Shown here piece after piece: positions 31,175 through 39,555 of a stretch of 64,000 nt of DNA. The stretch is taken from assembly GCF_002018875.1 (NCBI RefSeq), contig NZ_MVOL01000006.1, forward strand, positions 372,001-436,000, in the 5' to 3' direction. Every line of letters starts with the position of its first letter. Position 1 is the stretch's first letter. Source of the stretch: Pseudomonas sp. MF4836 (GTDB lineage: Bacteria; Pseudomonadota; Gammaproteobacteria; Pseudomonadales; Pseudomonadaceae). A program made the position numbers and the translations under genes. Under the pieces are notes generated by a model. It was given only the letters and a program-made list of their open reading frames with translations, had not been told where the DNA came from and did no database searches.

Positions 31175-31732
31175 ATGGAATTGTTGTTGATCATCGCGGT
31201 TGCCGTGGGAGTCCTGGCCTATGTGCACTACAACAAGATCGTCAGTGCCTATAACCGCGTGCAGCGCGCCTGGTCGGATGTGCTGACCTATGAGCGGCAG
31301 AAGATCAAGGTGCTGGATGTGCTAGAGCCGCAGGTGGCTGGTTTTCAGGAGTACGAAAGTCAGTTGCTGGAGAAGATAGTCGGGCTGCGCACGGCCATCA
31401 CCAGCTTGCCATCGGTTGCGGATGGCGATGCGCTGAAGTCGGTGGATCAGGGCACCAAAGCGTTGCTGGGGGGATTGAACCTGGCGTTTGAGGCGTACCC
31501 GGATCTCAAGTCTGCAGGCTTGTTGAACAACTTGATGCGCGAGGTTGCCGAGCAGGAGAGCAATATCGGTGGCGCTATTACGCTGTTCAACCTCAGTGTG
31601 GAGAATTTCAATAACACCATTCAGTTGTTCCCTGGTTCCGTGGTCAATCAACTGACCCTGAAGAAGTCGCTGATCACTCCGTTCTCCGACAGCCAGGCCT
31701 CGGCAGGTTTTGAATACAAACCCAATTTCTGA
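31175..31732 (+). CDS. LemA family protein
   Basis: 185-residue LemA protein with an N-terminal membrane anchor (about 2-18) followed by a helical bundle. Family features include HYNKIVSAYNRVQRAWSDVLTYERQK, EVAEQESNIGGAITLFNLSVENFNNTIQLFPGSVV and the FEYKP ending. LemA proteins are anchored at the inner membrane; in other bacteria they occur with TPM/HtpX or DUF3137 partners, and their biochemical role is unsettled. Here it closes a three-gene set with two DUF3137-like paralogues. Confidence 0.9.
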   Translation: MELLLIIAVAVGVLAYVHYNKIVSAYNRVQRAWSDVLTYERQKIKVLDVLEPQVAGFQEYESQLLEKIVGLRTAITSLPSVADGDALKSVDQGTKALLGGLNLAFEAYPDLKSAGLLNNLMREVAEQESNIGGAITLFNLSVENFNNTIQLFPGSVVNQLTLKKSLITPFSDSQASAGFEYKPNF

Positions 31733-31845
31733 AGGCCCTGGCATGCTGCGCTGTCGGCTCGGCTAGAGGTTTGATGTGTGGGGCCAGGGTGGAAGCTCTC
31801 GCGCCCCATACGCAAGATCCTGAGCGGGGCGGGGGCGATGACTGA

Positions 31846-31851
31846 TATAAT
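31846..31851 (+). promoter_or_regulatory. Probable -10 element for the 31880 gene
   Basis: TATAAT followed by CGCGCCC, 28 bp before the start codon. No clear -35 was seen. Confidence 0.6.
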
Positions 31852-31879
31852 CGCGCCCTTTCGTGGAGAACAGACCTTT

Positions 31880-32113
31880 ATGCCAACGTCCTTTCTAGAA
31901 ATTGTCGAGTTGCCAGACGGCCGTATCGAGCTGCGCAGAGCTGAGGACGAGGGTTCTCTGGTTACTTTGGATTTCTCCGAGGATGCCAAAGCCTTTTTGC
32001 AAGGTCAGCACGTGGAAGTGGCAAAAGCCATGTTGAGCGTCGGCGTACAGATGGCTGGACGTCTGGTTGAAGGCGAAATCGAGAAGGAAGATGGGCCGCG
32101 GGTTCTTCACTGA
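31880..32113 (+). CDS. Small conserved protein of unknown function (PA3009 position)
   Basis: 77 residues, acidic, no membrane segment or signal peptide. It starts MPTSFLEIVELPDGRIELRRAEDEGSLV, ending in KEDGPRVLH. It appears conserved next to sulA-lexA in Pseudomonas, judging from memory of gene order. GTGGAG lies 11-12 bp before the ATG, and a good -10 is just upstream. The longer frame from 31778 would start upstream of that promoter and is not used. An 8-bp hairpin (32157-32179) follows in the gap to sulA. Confidence 0.72.
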   Translation: MPTSFLEIVELPDGRIELRRAEDEGSLVTLDFSEDAKAFLQGQHVEVAKAMLSVGVQMAGRLVEGEIEKEDGPRVLH

Positions 32114-32219
32114 GTCCGTTTGTCGGTTTTTCGGCGGTTATTCGTCGCTTTATATCGGCTTCTCAATCCTGGAGAAGCCCTGTGTCATTTGAACGACTAC
32201 GGGTCGAGATCCCTCTCAA

Positions 32220-32693
32220 CTAGCCCAGGCGGATATTCAGGCTCTGCGCATCACCCGTGCGCGCGGCGCTGATCAACTGCTGCTTGGCGTTGCTGCTCAG
32301 CGGGTTGAGCCAACTGACCACGGTATGGCTACGGCCCAGGCGCAGTGCCTCGCAGGTCAGTTGTTGAGCACTTTGCGAGCCCCTTGGCTGCAGCAGTAGG
32401 ATCCGCTCGCGATTGAGCCCGGCATCTCGCAACCAGGCCTGGGTCAGGCTGGAGGGTGGGGCGATCAGGGTCAGCCAGCGTGCGTCCTGCTCTTCGCTCA
32501 GCTCCCTCAGGATTGGGGCCAGCAAGCTCAGGCAGCTCCCCGCCGCACCGCGTAACGACAGTTCACTGAAAACTTCCGGATCGTTATTCCAGGGCGTCTC
32601 GACTACTTCGTTGAGCAGCGGTGCCAGGGGCTGCATCATGAATGCTTCGAACAGTGGCAGTTGTGTTTGCTGTGGTGCGTGTGGGAACTGCAT
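32220..32693 (-). CDS. sulA: SOS cell-division inhibitor SulA
   Basis: Blocks FtsZ polymerisation during DNA damage. 157 residues, close to family length. Recognisable SulA elements are the N-terminal PLFEAFM, the central LLAPILRELS...RWLTLIAPP, and the C-terminal TVVSWLNPL segment. It is 10 bp downstream of lexA on the same strand and is therefore under the same two LexA boxes. This lexA-sulA operon arrangement is normal for Pseudomonas, unlike E. coli. Confidence 0.92.
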   Translation of the reverse strand: MQFPHAPQQTQLPLFEAFMMQPLAPLLNEVVETPWNNDPEVFSELSLRGAAGSCLSLLAPILRELSEEQDARWLTLIAPPSSLTQAWLRDAGLNRERILLLQPRGSQSAQQLTCEALRLGRSHTVVSWLNPLSSNAKQQLISAARTGDAQSLNIRLG

Positions 32694-32703
32694 AAAGCCT
32701 CCT

Positions 32704-33312
32704 TTAGCGGCGAATCACGCCGACACTCAAGCCTTCGATCACCAGTTCCTGATCTTTCAGGTTGACTTCGATGGGGGCAAACTCAGGGTTTTCGGCAATC
32801 AGGAAGACTTTGCTGCCTTCACGCTTGAAGCGTTTTACCGTGACCTCATCACCGATGCGCGCCACCACGATTTGGCCGTTACGGGCCTCGCGAGTGGTGT
32901 GAACGGCAAGCAGATCGCCGTCGAAAATGCCGATGTCTTTCATGCTCATGCCGTTGACGCGCAGCAGGTAGTCGGCACGGGGGTGAAAGAAGGTCGGGTT
33001 GATGTTGCAGGACTCTTCAATGTGCTGCTGGGCAAGAATCGGCGCACCGGCCGCAACACGACCGATGATCGGTAGGGTGGAGTCGTCATTCTTGGCTTCG
33101 AAGCCGGGGATCCGGATGCCGCGAGAGGCGCCTGGGGTCATCTCGATCGCGCCCTTGCGGGCCAGGGCCTTGAGGTGTTCCTCGGCGGCGTTGGGCGATT
33201 TGAAGCCGAGCTCCTGGGCGATTTCCGCACGGGTTGGCGGATAGCCGTTGTCGTCAAGGCAGCGTTTGATAAAGGCCAGAATTTCAGCTTGGCGTGGCGT
33301 CAGTTTTATCAT
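32704..33312 (-). CDS. lexA: LexA repressor
   Basis: SOS master repressor, 202 residues. The winged-helix DNA-binding domain is at about 1-68 (LTPRQAEILAFIKRCL, PPTRAEIAQELGF). The RecA-stimulated self-cleavage site is Ala88-Gly89 in GRVAAGAP. The catalytic dyad is Ser123 (GMSMKD) and Lys160 (VTVKRF). All essential residues are present. Two LexA boxes directly upstream give autoregulation. Confidence 0.97.
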   Translation of the reverse strand: MIKLTPRQAEILAFIKRCLDDNGYPPTRAEIAQELGFKSPNAAEEHLKALARKGAIEMTPGASRGIRIPGFEAKNDDSTLPIIGRVAAGAPILAQQHIEESCNINPTFFHPRADYLLRVNGMSMKDIGIFDGDLLAVHTTREARNGQIVVARIGDEVTVKRFKREGSKVFLIAENPEFAPIEVNLKDQELVIEGLSVGVIRR

Positions 33313-33322
33313 CTCGATCGCT

Positions 33323-33338
33323 CTGTCTTTTTATACAG
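33323..33338. promoter_or_regulatory. LexA (SOS) box, proximal
   Basis: On the minus strand CTGTATAAAAAGACAG, matching CTG-N10-CAG, 11 bp upstream of lexA. Confidence 0.9.
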
Positions 33339-33341
33339 TGA

Positions 33342-33357
33342 CTGGGATTATATACAG
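33342..33357. promoter_or_regulatory. LexA (SOS) box, distal
   Basis: On the minus strand CTGTATATAATCCCAG, matching CTG-N10-CAG. It also contains a TATAAT that may be the lexA -10. It lies 3 bp from the proximal box. Confidence 0.92.
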
Positions 33358-33505
33358 TGAATCGTACTTGGCAATCCTCCTTTTTTCCGCTGCCGCCGGG
33401 CGGTCACCGTGGGGGTGGCGGGGCCTTGCCGGGCGAGGCTGGCTACAGCGGGCTGCAGGTGTGATTAAATAGCTGACTGGCCGGCCGCAAAACGGACCGG
33501 CAGGC

Positions 33506-33549
33506 TTGACAATACAAGGGCTGAAACGTATGTTTCAAACAAGTGTTTG
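33506..33549 (+). promoter_or_regulatory. psrA promoter with a double PsrA operator
   Basis: -35 TTGACA (33506-33511), 17-bp spacer, -10 TATGTT (33529-33534). Two PsrA boxes, GAAAC-GTAT-GTTTC (33523-33536) and CAAAC-AAGT-GTTTG (33536-33549), share one base and cover the -10 and start point. That fits autorepression. Confidence 0.87.
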
Positions 33550-33564
33550 TCAGGCGGAGTAGTC

Positions 33565-34272
33565 ATGGCCCAGTCGGAAACCGTTGAACGCATTCTTGAC
33601 GCTGCGGAACAGTTGTTCGCGGAGAAAGGTTTTGCCGAGACTTCATTGCGGCTGATCACCAGCAAGGCCGGGGTCAACCTGGCGGCGGTGAATTATCATT
33701 TCGGTTCAAAAAAGGCCCTGATCCAGGCAGTGTTTTCACGCTTCCTGGGGCCGTTCTGCGCGAGCCTCGATCGAGAGCTCGAACGTCGCCAGTCCAAGCC
33801 GGACAACAAGCCAAGCCTCGAAGAACTGCTGGAAATCCTCGTCGAGCAGGCGCTGGTGGTGCAACCACGCAGCGGCAACGACCTGTCGATCTTCATGCGT
33901 TTGCTGGGGCTGGCCTTCAGTCAGAGCCAGGGTCACTTGCGGCGTTATCTGGAAGATATGTACGGCAAGGTCTTTCGCCGCTACATGTTGCTGGTCAACG
34001 AAGCGGCTCCGCGTATTCCTCCCATCGAATTGTTCTGGCGCGTGCACTTCATGCTCGGTGCTGCGGCGTTCAGCATGTCCGGGATCAAGGCGTTGCGGGC
34101 CATTGCCGAGACCGATTTCGGGGTCAATACCTCGATCGAGCAGGTGATGCGCCTGATGGTGCCGTTCCTCGCGGCCGGGATGCGCGCCGAAACCGGCGTC
34201 ACCGATGACGCCATGGCCAGTGCGCAGTTGAAGCCGCGCAGCAAATCGGCCCCGGCAGTCGCCAAGGCCTGA
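33565..34272 (+). CDS. psrA: TetR-family fatty-acid-responsive regulator PsrA
   Basis: Represses fadBA-type genes and itself, activates rpoS in Pseudomonas, and is released by long-chain fatty acids. 235 residues. The TetR helix-turn-helix is at about 8-55 (ILDAAEQLFAEKGFAETSLRLITSKAGVNLAAVNYHF). The ligand-binding C-terminal domain follows, with a Lys/Ala-rich tail. The start at 33565 (MAQSETVER) follows GGCGGAGTAGTC. The open frame from 33547 overlaps the operator and is not used. It diverges from lexA. Confidence 0.95.
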   Translation: MAQSETVERILDAAEQLFAEKGFAETSLRLITSKAGVNLAAVNYHFGSKKALIQAVFSRFLGPFCASLDRELERRQSKPDNKPSLEELLEILVEQALVVQPRSGNDLSIFMRLLGLAFSQSQGHLRRYLEDMYGKVFRRYMLLVNEAAPRIPPIELFWRVHFMLGAAAFSMSGIKALRAIAETDFGVNTSIEQVMRLMVPFLAAGMRAETGVTDDAMASAQLKPRSKSAPAVAKA

Positions 34273-34464
34273 TCGCACGGGTGGGCGCGGCAGCTTACAT
34301 CCGCTAAGCTAGCCGCCCATGCCGACTCTGGTTTTACACCTCTTTTCACTCTCTTCGCCGACTGCGGTTTGCCGGGTTGTATTCGTGGCAAGCCGTTGCT
34401 GTGCCCGCGTCTTGCCGGCACGATGTTCGGCGCCGGGCATGCACCGGGTTACTAAGGATTTTCT

Positions 34465-35475
34465 ATGAGCGCTGGCCTGCAAGGCTCCTTGATGGTGGAC
34501 GTCGCCGGTACCTGGCTGACGGCCGAAGATCGCCAACTTCTGCGCCAGCCCGAAGTGGGCGGCCTGATCATTTTTGCCCGTAACATCGAACATCCACGCC
34601 AGGTGCGCGAGTTGAGCGCAGCCATTCGTGCCATTCGCCCCGACCTGTTGCTGGCTGTGGACCAGGAGGGCGGCCGTGTGCAGCGCCTGCGCCAGGGGTT
34701 CGTGCGGCTGCCGGCCATGCGCGCCATTGCCGACAACCCGAATGCCGAGTACCTGGCCGAGCAGTGTGGCTGGATCATGGCCACAGAAGTGCTGGCGGTC
34801 GGGCTGGACCTGAGTTTCGCCCCGGTGCTGGACCTCGACTATCAGCGCAGTGCGGTGGTCGGCAGCCGTTCCTTTGAAGGCGATCCAGAGCGTGCTGCGC
34901 TGCTGGCCGGAGCCTTTATCCGCGGGATGAACAGCGCGGGCATGGCGGCTACCGGCAAGCATTTCCCCGGGCACGGTTGGGCCGAGGCGGATTCCCATGT
35001 GGCGATCCCCAATGACGAGCGCAGCCTCGACGAGATTCGCGCCAAGGACCTGGTTCCCTTCGCCCGTCTGAGCAGGCAGCTCGCCGCAGTCATGCCTGCC
35101 CACGTGATCTATCCACAGGTAGACCCCCAGCCCGCCGGCTTCTCCCGGCGCTGGTTGCAGGACATCCTGCGCGGCGAATTGCAGTTCGATGGCGTGATCT
35201 TCAGCGACGACCTGTCGATGGCAGGCGCCCACGTGGTCGGCGATGCGGCGAGCCGGATCGAGGCGGCGCTGTCGGCCGGGTGTGACATGGGGTTGGTGTG
35301 CAACGACCGTGCTGCCGCCGAGCTGGCCCTCAGTGCTGCCCAGCGGCTCAAGGTCAAGCCCTCGGCCCGGATTGCGCGGATGCGCGGGCAGGCCGTTGCC
35401 AGCACCGAATATCGCCAGAACCCGCGCTGGCTGACTGCGCTTGGCGCGCTCAAAGATGCCCAACTGATCGATTAA
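34465..35475 (+). CDS. nagZ: Beta-N-acetylhexosaminidase NagZ
   Basis: Cytoplasmic GH3 enzyme that removes GlcNAc from anhydromuropeptides during cell-wall recycling. Its product induces AmpC beta-lactamase where AmpR is present. 336 residues. The catalytic loop motif KHFPGHGW (about 165-172) and the nucleophile region FSDDLSM (about 246-252) are intact. DQEGGRVQRL at about 66-75 is typical. Its 12-bp gap to mtnP suggests cotranscription. Confidence 0.95.
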   Translation: MSAGLQGSLMVDVAGTWLTAEDRQLLRQPEVGGLIIFARNIEHPRQVRELSAAIRAIRPDLLLAVDQEGGRVQRLRQGFVRLPAMRAIADNPNAEYLAEQCGWIMATEVLAVGLDLSFAPVLDLDYQRSAVVGSRSFEGDPERAALLAGAFIRGMNSAGMAATGKHFPGHGWAEADSHVAIPNDERSLDEIRAKDLVPFARLSRQLAAVMPAHVIYPQVDPQPAGFSRRWLQDILRGELQFDGVIFSDDLSMAGAHVVGDAASRIEAALSAGCDMGLVCNDRAAAELALSAAQRLKVKPSARIARMRGQAVASTEYRQNPRWLTALGALKDAQLID

Positions 35476-35487
35476 GGACTTTTCACA

Positions 35488-36231
35488 ATGACGGTTTACG
35501 CGATTATCGGTGGTACCGGCCTGACTCAGCTCGAAGGCTTGAGCATTCGCCAGTCGTTGCCGCTGGACACGCCCTATGGCGCGCCTTCGGCCGAGATCCA
35601 GATCGGCGAGTATGCCGGCCGTGAAGTGCTGTTCCTGGCGCGCCACGGTCACCCGCACCGCTTGCCGCCGCATCAGGTGAACTACCGGGCCAACCTCTGG
35701 GCCTTGAAGCAGGCCGGGGCCGAAGCGATCCTGGCGGTCAACGCGGTGGGTGGCATTCATTCGGCAATGGGTACCGGGCACTTCTGTGTGCCGCACCAAC
35801 TGATCGACTACACCAGCGGGCGCCAACACACCTACTTTGCGGATGATCTGGAGCAGGTCACCCATATCGACTTCAGCTACCCCTACAGTGAGCCGCTGCG
35901 CCAGCAGTTGATTGCCGCGTTGGCCGCTGAAGGCGCCGCCTACAGCAGCCATGGCGTGTATGCCTGCACCCAGGGCCCGCGCCTGGAGACCGTGGCCGAG
36001 ATCGCGCGCCTGGAGCGTGATGGCTGCGACATCGTTGGCATGACCGGCATGCCTGAAGCGGCGTTGGCCCGTGAGCTGGAGCTGGATTACGCCTGTCTGG
36101 CGCTGGTGGTCAACCCGGCGGCTGGCAAGTCCACCGCGGTGATTACCATGGCCGAGATCGAGCAGGCGCTGCATGATGGCATGGGCAAGGTGAAATCAAC
36201 CTTGGCCCGGGTGTTGGCGGCCAACGCTTAA
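35488..36231 (+). CDS. mtnP: S-methyl-5'-thioinosine phosphorylase
   Basis: Purine nucleoside phosphorylase-family enzyme of methionine salvage, 247 residues. In Pseudomonas the orthologue beside nagZ cleaves methylthioinosine rather than methylthioadenosine. Motifs include AIIGGTGL, RHGHPHRLPPHQVNYRAN, GVYACTQGPRLETVAEI and the GMTGMPEAALARELELDYA block. GGACTTTTCACA precedes the ATG. Substrate choice (MTI versus MTA) is taken from family knowledge and cannot be read directly here. Confidence 0.9.
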   Translation: MTVYAIIGGTGLTQLEGLSIRQSLPLDTPYGAPSAEIQIGEYAGREVLFLARHGHPHRLPPHQVNYRANLWALKQAGAEAILAVNAVGGIHSAMGTGHFCVPHQLIDYTSGRQHTYFADDLEQVTHIDFSYPYSEPLRQQLIAALAAEGAAYSSHGVYACTQGPRLETVAEIARLERDGCDIVGMTGMPEAALARELELDYACLALVVNPAAGKSTAVITMAEIEQALHDGMGKVKSTLARVLAANA

Positions 36232-36243
36232 GCTGCGACGAAG

Positions 36244-36273
36244 AGCCTGCGTGCCTCAGGGGGGGCGCAGGCT
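36244..36273. terminator. Possible hairpin between convergent mtnP and helicase genes
   Basis: AGCCTGCG - 14-nt loop - CGCAGGCT. There is no U run, so terminator function is uncertain. Confidence 0.4.
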
Positions 36274-36276
36274 GTT

Positions 36277-38967
36277 TCAGCGGCCGGTCTTTTTGTCTGG
36301 CAGGGGCGCGAACAGTGCCTCGATATCTTCGCTCTGCAGTTTCCAGTCCCCGGCCTTGCGCCCATCCAGCACGCCCGCCGCCAGGTCGGACTTTTCCTTT
36401 TGTAGGTGCTGGATTTTCTCCTCCACCGTGCCCCGGGCAATCATCTTGTAGACGAATACCGGCTTCTCCTGGCCGATGCGGTAGGCGCGGTCGGTGGCCT
36501 GGTTTTCAGTGGCCGGGTTCCACCACGGGTCGTAGTGGATCACGGTGTCGGCTTCGGTCAGGTTCAGGCCGACCCCGCCGGCTTTCAGGCTGATCAGGAA
36601 AATCTGCAGTTTGCCGCTCTGGAAGTCCCTGACCGGTGTCCGCCGATCGCGGGTTTGCCCGGTCAGCAGGGCGTAGGCGATGTTGCGGCGTTTCAGTTCG
36701 GCCTCGATCAGGGTCAGCATCGAGGTGAACTGGGAGAACAGCAGAATTCGCCGGCCTTCCTCGAACAGCTCTTCCAGCATTTCCATCAGGCTGTCGAGCT
36801 TGCCCGAGGTACTGCCCCTTGGTGGTGGCGTGTCATTCACCAGGCGCAGGTCGCAGCAGACCTGGCGCAGCTTGAGCAGGGCTTCAAGGATGATGATCTG
36901 GCTGCGGGCCACGCCCTTGCGGGTGATCTCGTCACGGACTTTCTTGTCCATGGCCAGGCGCATGGTTTCGTACACATCGCGCTGGGCTTCATTGAGGTCG
37001 ACCCAGTGAATGATCTCGGTCTTGGGCGGTAGTTCGGTGGCGACCTGCTCCTTGGTGCGGCGCAGGAGGAAGGGTTTGATCCGGCCGTTCAGGTGTTGCA
37101 GGCGCACTTCGCTGGCGTGTTTCTCGATCGGGACTCGGTAGTCGCGGTTGAAGCTTTTGACGTCGCCGAGCCAGCCGGGCAGCAGGAAGTGGAACAGCGA
37201 CCACAGTTCCCCCAGGTGGTTTTCCAGGGGCGTGCCGGACAGGCACAGGCGTTGCCGGGCGTTCAGCGCGCGGGCGGCCTGGGCGGCTTTGCTCGACGGG
37301 TTCTTGATGTACTGCGCCTCATCGAGCACCAGCACATGCAGCGCCACGGCGCTAAGCTGATCGATGTCCTTGGGCAGCAGGGCGTAGGTGGTCAGGAGCA
37401 GGTCGTAGTCGGCCAGTTGCTCGAAATGCTTTTTACGCCCCGCGCCATACAGCGCCAGGACTTTGAGCTGCGGCGTGAAATGCGCCGCCTCATCCAGCCA
37501 GTTGGGGATCAGGCTGGTGGGCATCACCACCATGCACGGGCGATCCAGGCGCCCGGCGTTTTTCTCACTCAGGACATGGGCCAGGGTCTGCAGGGTTTTG
37601 CCCAGGCCCATGTCGTCGGCGAGGATGCCGCCCACTTCCAGTTGCCGCAGCGACTGCATCCAGTTCAGGCCTTCCAGCTGATAGGGCCGCAGCGTGGCAT
37701 TCAGGCCCTCGGGGGCCGGGGCTGAATAGTCGCGGATATCCCGCAGGCGCTGGGCAAAGGTGCGGATGTGATCACCGCCCTCCCACAGCAGGGGCAGTTC
37801 TTCCAGCGGATTGAGGCGGATCGCATCGGCGCTGTTCAGGCGCAGGGCGGTTTCACCCGGCTCTTGCAGGTAAAACTCGCCGAGGGTCGCCAGCACCGGT
37901 TTCAAGCGGCCATAGGGCAGCGCCACCTGCAGCGCGCCGTGGGGCGAGTTGGGGCGATTGGGGATGTTCACCAGAATCAGCTCGTCGTCGCGGCGTTTGG
38001 CCAGGCGTTCCGGGTTGAGCAGTTCGGTGTGGGAGCGCATCAGGTTAAGCAGGATCGGCAGCAGGCTCAGGCGTTCGCCGTTGACGATAATCCCCAGCTC
38101 CAGGTCGAACCAGTCGCGACCGGGTGCCTCTTCAACAGTGGCGTACCAGTCATCGACGGTGGTCAGGTCGAAGCCGAAATCTTCGTCGATCTGCAGTTCC
38201 CAGCCCTGGCTGCGCAACTTCGGCAGCTCATTGAGGGTGAAGGTCAGCCAGGCGCTGTCATTGACCATCTCGAACAGTTCGCCGGCGCTTTCCGGCAGGG
38301 CCTTGCTTTGTCGAGTGGCGATCTTGAAGCCCAGGCCGCGCAGTGTTTCCCGATGACGTTGCTCGACCTCGGGCTGGCGCTTGATGCGCAGGACCTGATG
38401 TTCCTGGCGGATCAGGATGTCAGCGTTTTTCTGCCCGCTGACGTACTCGTCCAGGTAACTGAAGGAGAGGGCGGCGCGGTGCTGAATATAGCGCTGCATC
38501 TTGCCGTTGCGCGGCTCGAAGGCGCTGAATTCGACACTCGCCAGCCACAGGCGCGGCACCGGCTGCACGTTGTCCAGCAGCTGCTGCGGCAGGGCGGCGG
38601 GGCTGCGATTGTCGAGCACCGCCTGCAGCTTCTCCAGCAGTTCGGCGTCCTTGGCGGCTGCGGGGTAGGCCAGGGTTTCCTGGACCTGCAGCAGCACCGC
38701 CGCCAGGTGTTTGCAGTGGTTGTGCACCGGGCAACTGCAGCTGGATTCGCCCAGCAGCAGGGTGCCCTTGGCCGACTCGCGCAAGTGGATGGTCTGGCGG
38801 TAAACGTTGCCGCCGGAGCCTTCACAGCTGGCAGTGATGGTGCTGTCGCCGGCCTGGACAATCCTTACGCGGTTTTCCAGGGCGTAGCGTCGGCCACGCT
38901 CCAGGGCTTGTTCCTTGAAACGGCTGACCCACGAAGGCGCCAGGGGTTTGGTCAGGGTCGAGGGCAT
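36277..38967 (-). CDS. SNF2-family DEAD/DEAH-box helicase with SWIM zinc finger
   Basis: 896-residue Swi2/Snf2 ATPase, probably an RNA-polymerase- or DNA-remodelling protein. The N-terminal SWIM zinc finger has CSCPVHNHCKH (about 77-87). Helicase motif I is DDMGLGKTLQTLAH, motif II is LDEAQYIKN, motif III is LSGTPLENHLGELWSL, and motif VI is QATDRAYRIGQEKPV. The family is common in Pseudomonas; its cellular role is not established. An 11-bp gap separates it from csiV upstream, so mfd-csiV-helicase looks like one transcript. Confidence 0.92.
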   Translation of the reverse strand: MPSTLTKPLAPSWVSRFKEQALERGRRYALENRVRIVQAGDSTITASCEGSGGNVYRQTIHLRESAKGTLLLGESSCSCPVHNHCKHLAAVLLQVQETLAYPAAAKDAELLEKLQAVLDNRSPAALPQQLLDNVQPVPRLWLASVEFSAFEPRNGKMQRYIQHRAALSFSYLDEYVSGQKNADILIRQEHQVLRIKRQPEVEQRHRETLRGLGFKIATRQSKALPESAGELFEMVNDSAWLTFTLNELPKLRSQGWELQIDEDFGFDLTTVDDWYATVEEAPGRDWFDLELGIIVNGERLSLLPILLNLMRSHTELLNPERLAKRRDDELILVNIPNRPNSPHGALQVALPYGRLKPVLATLGEFYLQEPGETALRLNSADAIRLNPLEELPLLWEGGDHIRTFAQRLRDIRDYSAPAPEGLNATLRPYQLEGLNWMQSLRQLEVGGILADDMGLGKTLQTLAHVLSEKNAGRLDRPCMVVMPTSLIPNWLDEAAHFTPQLKVLALYGAGRKKHFEQLADYDLLLTTYALLPKDIDQLSAVALHVLVLDEAQYIKNPSSKAAQAARALNARQRLCLSGTPLENHLGELWSLFHFLLPGWLGDVKSFNRDYRVPIEKHASEVRLQHLNGRIKPFLLRRTKEQVATELPPKTEIIHWVDLNEAQRDVYETMRLAMDKKVRDEITRKGVARSQIIILEALLKLRQVCCDLRLVNDTPPPRGSTSGKLDSLMEMLEELFEEGRRILLFSQFTSMLTLIEAELKRRNIAYALLTGQTRDRRTPVRDFQSGKLQIFLISLKAGGVGLNLTEADTVIHYDPWWNPATENQATDRAYRIGQEKPVFVYKMIARGTVEEKIQHLQKEKSDLAAGVLDGRKAGDWKLQSEDIEALFAPLPDKKTGR

Positions 38968-38978
38968 GGGGACTTGAT

Positions 38979-39545
38979 TCAGTCCGGTATTTCAGCAGGC
39001 GCTTGGCGTGGCGCAGGTGCAGAGAGTGAGGTGATCTTGATCAGCAGCGCCAGGTGGCCATTGTCGAGGTAGTTGAGCTGCCCGTTTCGGGTGTGGCTTT
39101 GCTGCTTCAGGCGTTCGCTGGCGGTGACCAGGCCGTTGCCATCGATCTGGTTGACCCAGAAGTCGGCATCGACATCGGTAAAGCGCCCGAGCTTCAGGCC
39201 CAGGGTGCCTTCGATCGGGAACTGGCCGAACTGTTCCTGGCCGTCGCTGACGGCCACCTTGACCGGGTTCTCGCCCAGTTGCTGTTGCCAGGCCTTGTGC
39301 ATCAGCACGCTGTAGTCGCTGCTGGCGGCGAGTTTTTCCACGATACCGCCCAGGGCCGGGGTGCGCTGGCTGTCCGCTGACAGGCGCTGCGCCCCGGCGG
39401 CCCAGTCCTCGGGCGCTGCCCGGCTGATGATGGCCGGCTCGGCGTTCTGCCGTACCAGGATCATTTCCACCTGGTACAGGTCGTCGGCCAGGACGGCAGG
39501 AGCGACCAGGACCAGAAGCAGGGTCAGCGAGCGAAACAGGCGCAT
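38979..39545 (-). CDS. CsiV family protein
   Basis: 188-residue exported protein with a signal peptide (about 1-20, ending AVLA). The mature part begins DDLYQVEMILVRQN, the typical CsiV start. The conserved core includes LGLKLGRFTDVDADFW and the LNYLDNGHLALLIKITSL ending. Family members bind peptidoglycan or lipid-II-related ligands in Vibrio. Whether this one does is not visible here. It lies 10 bp after mfd and 11 bp before the helicase. Confidence 0.82.
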   Translation of the reverse strand: MRLFRSLTLLLVLVAPAVLADDLYQVEMILVRQNAEPAIISRAAPEDWAAGAQRLSADSQRTPALGGIVEKLAASSDYSVLMHKAWQQQLGENPVKVAVSDGQEQFGQFPIEGTLGLKLGRFTDVDADFWVNQIDGNGLVTASERLKQQSHTRNGQLNYLDNGHLALLIKITSLSAPAPRQAPAEIPD

Positions 39546-39555
39546 GTGGCGTCCT

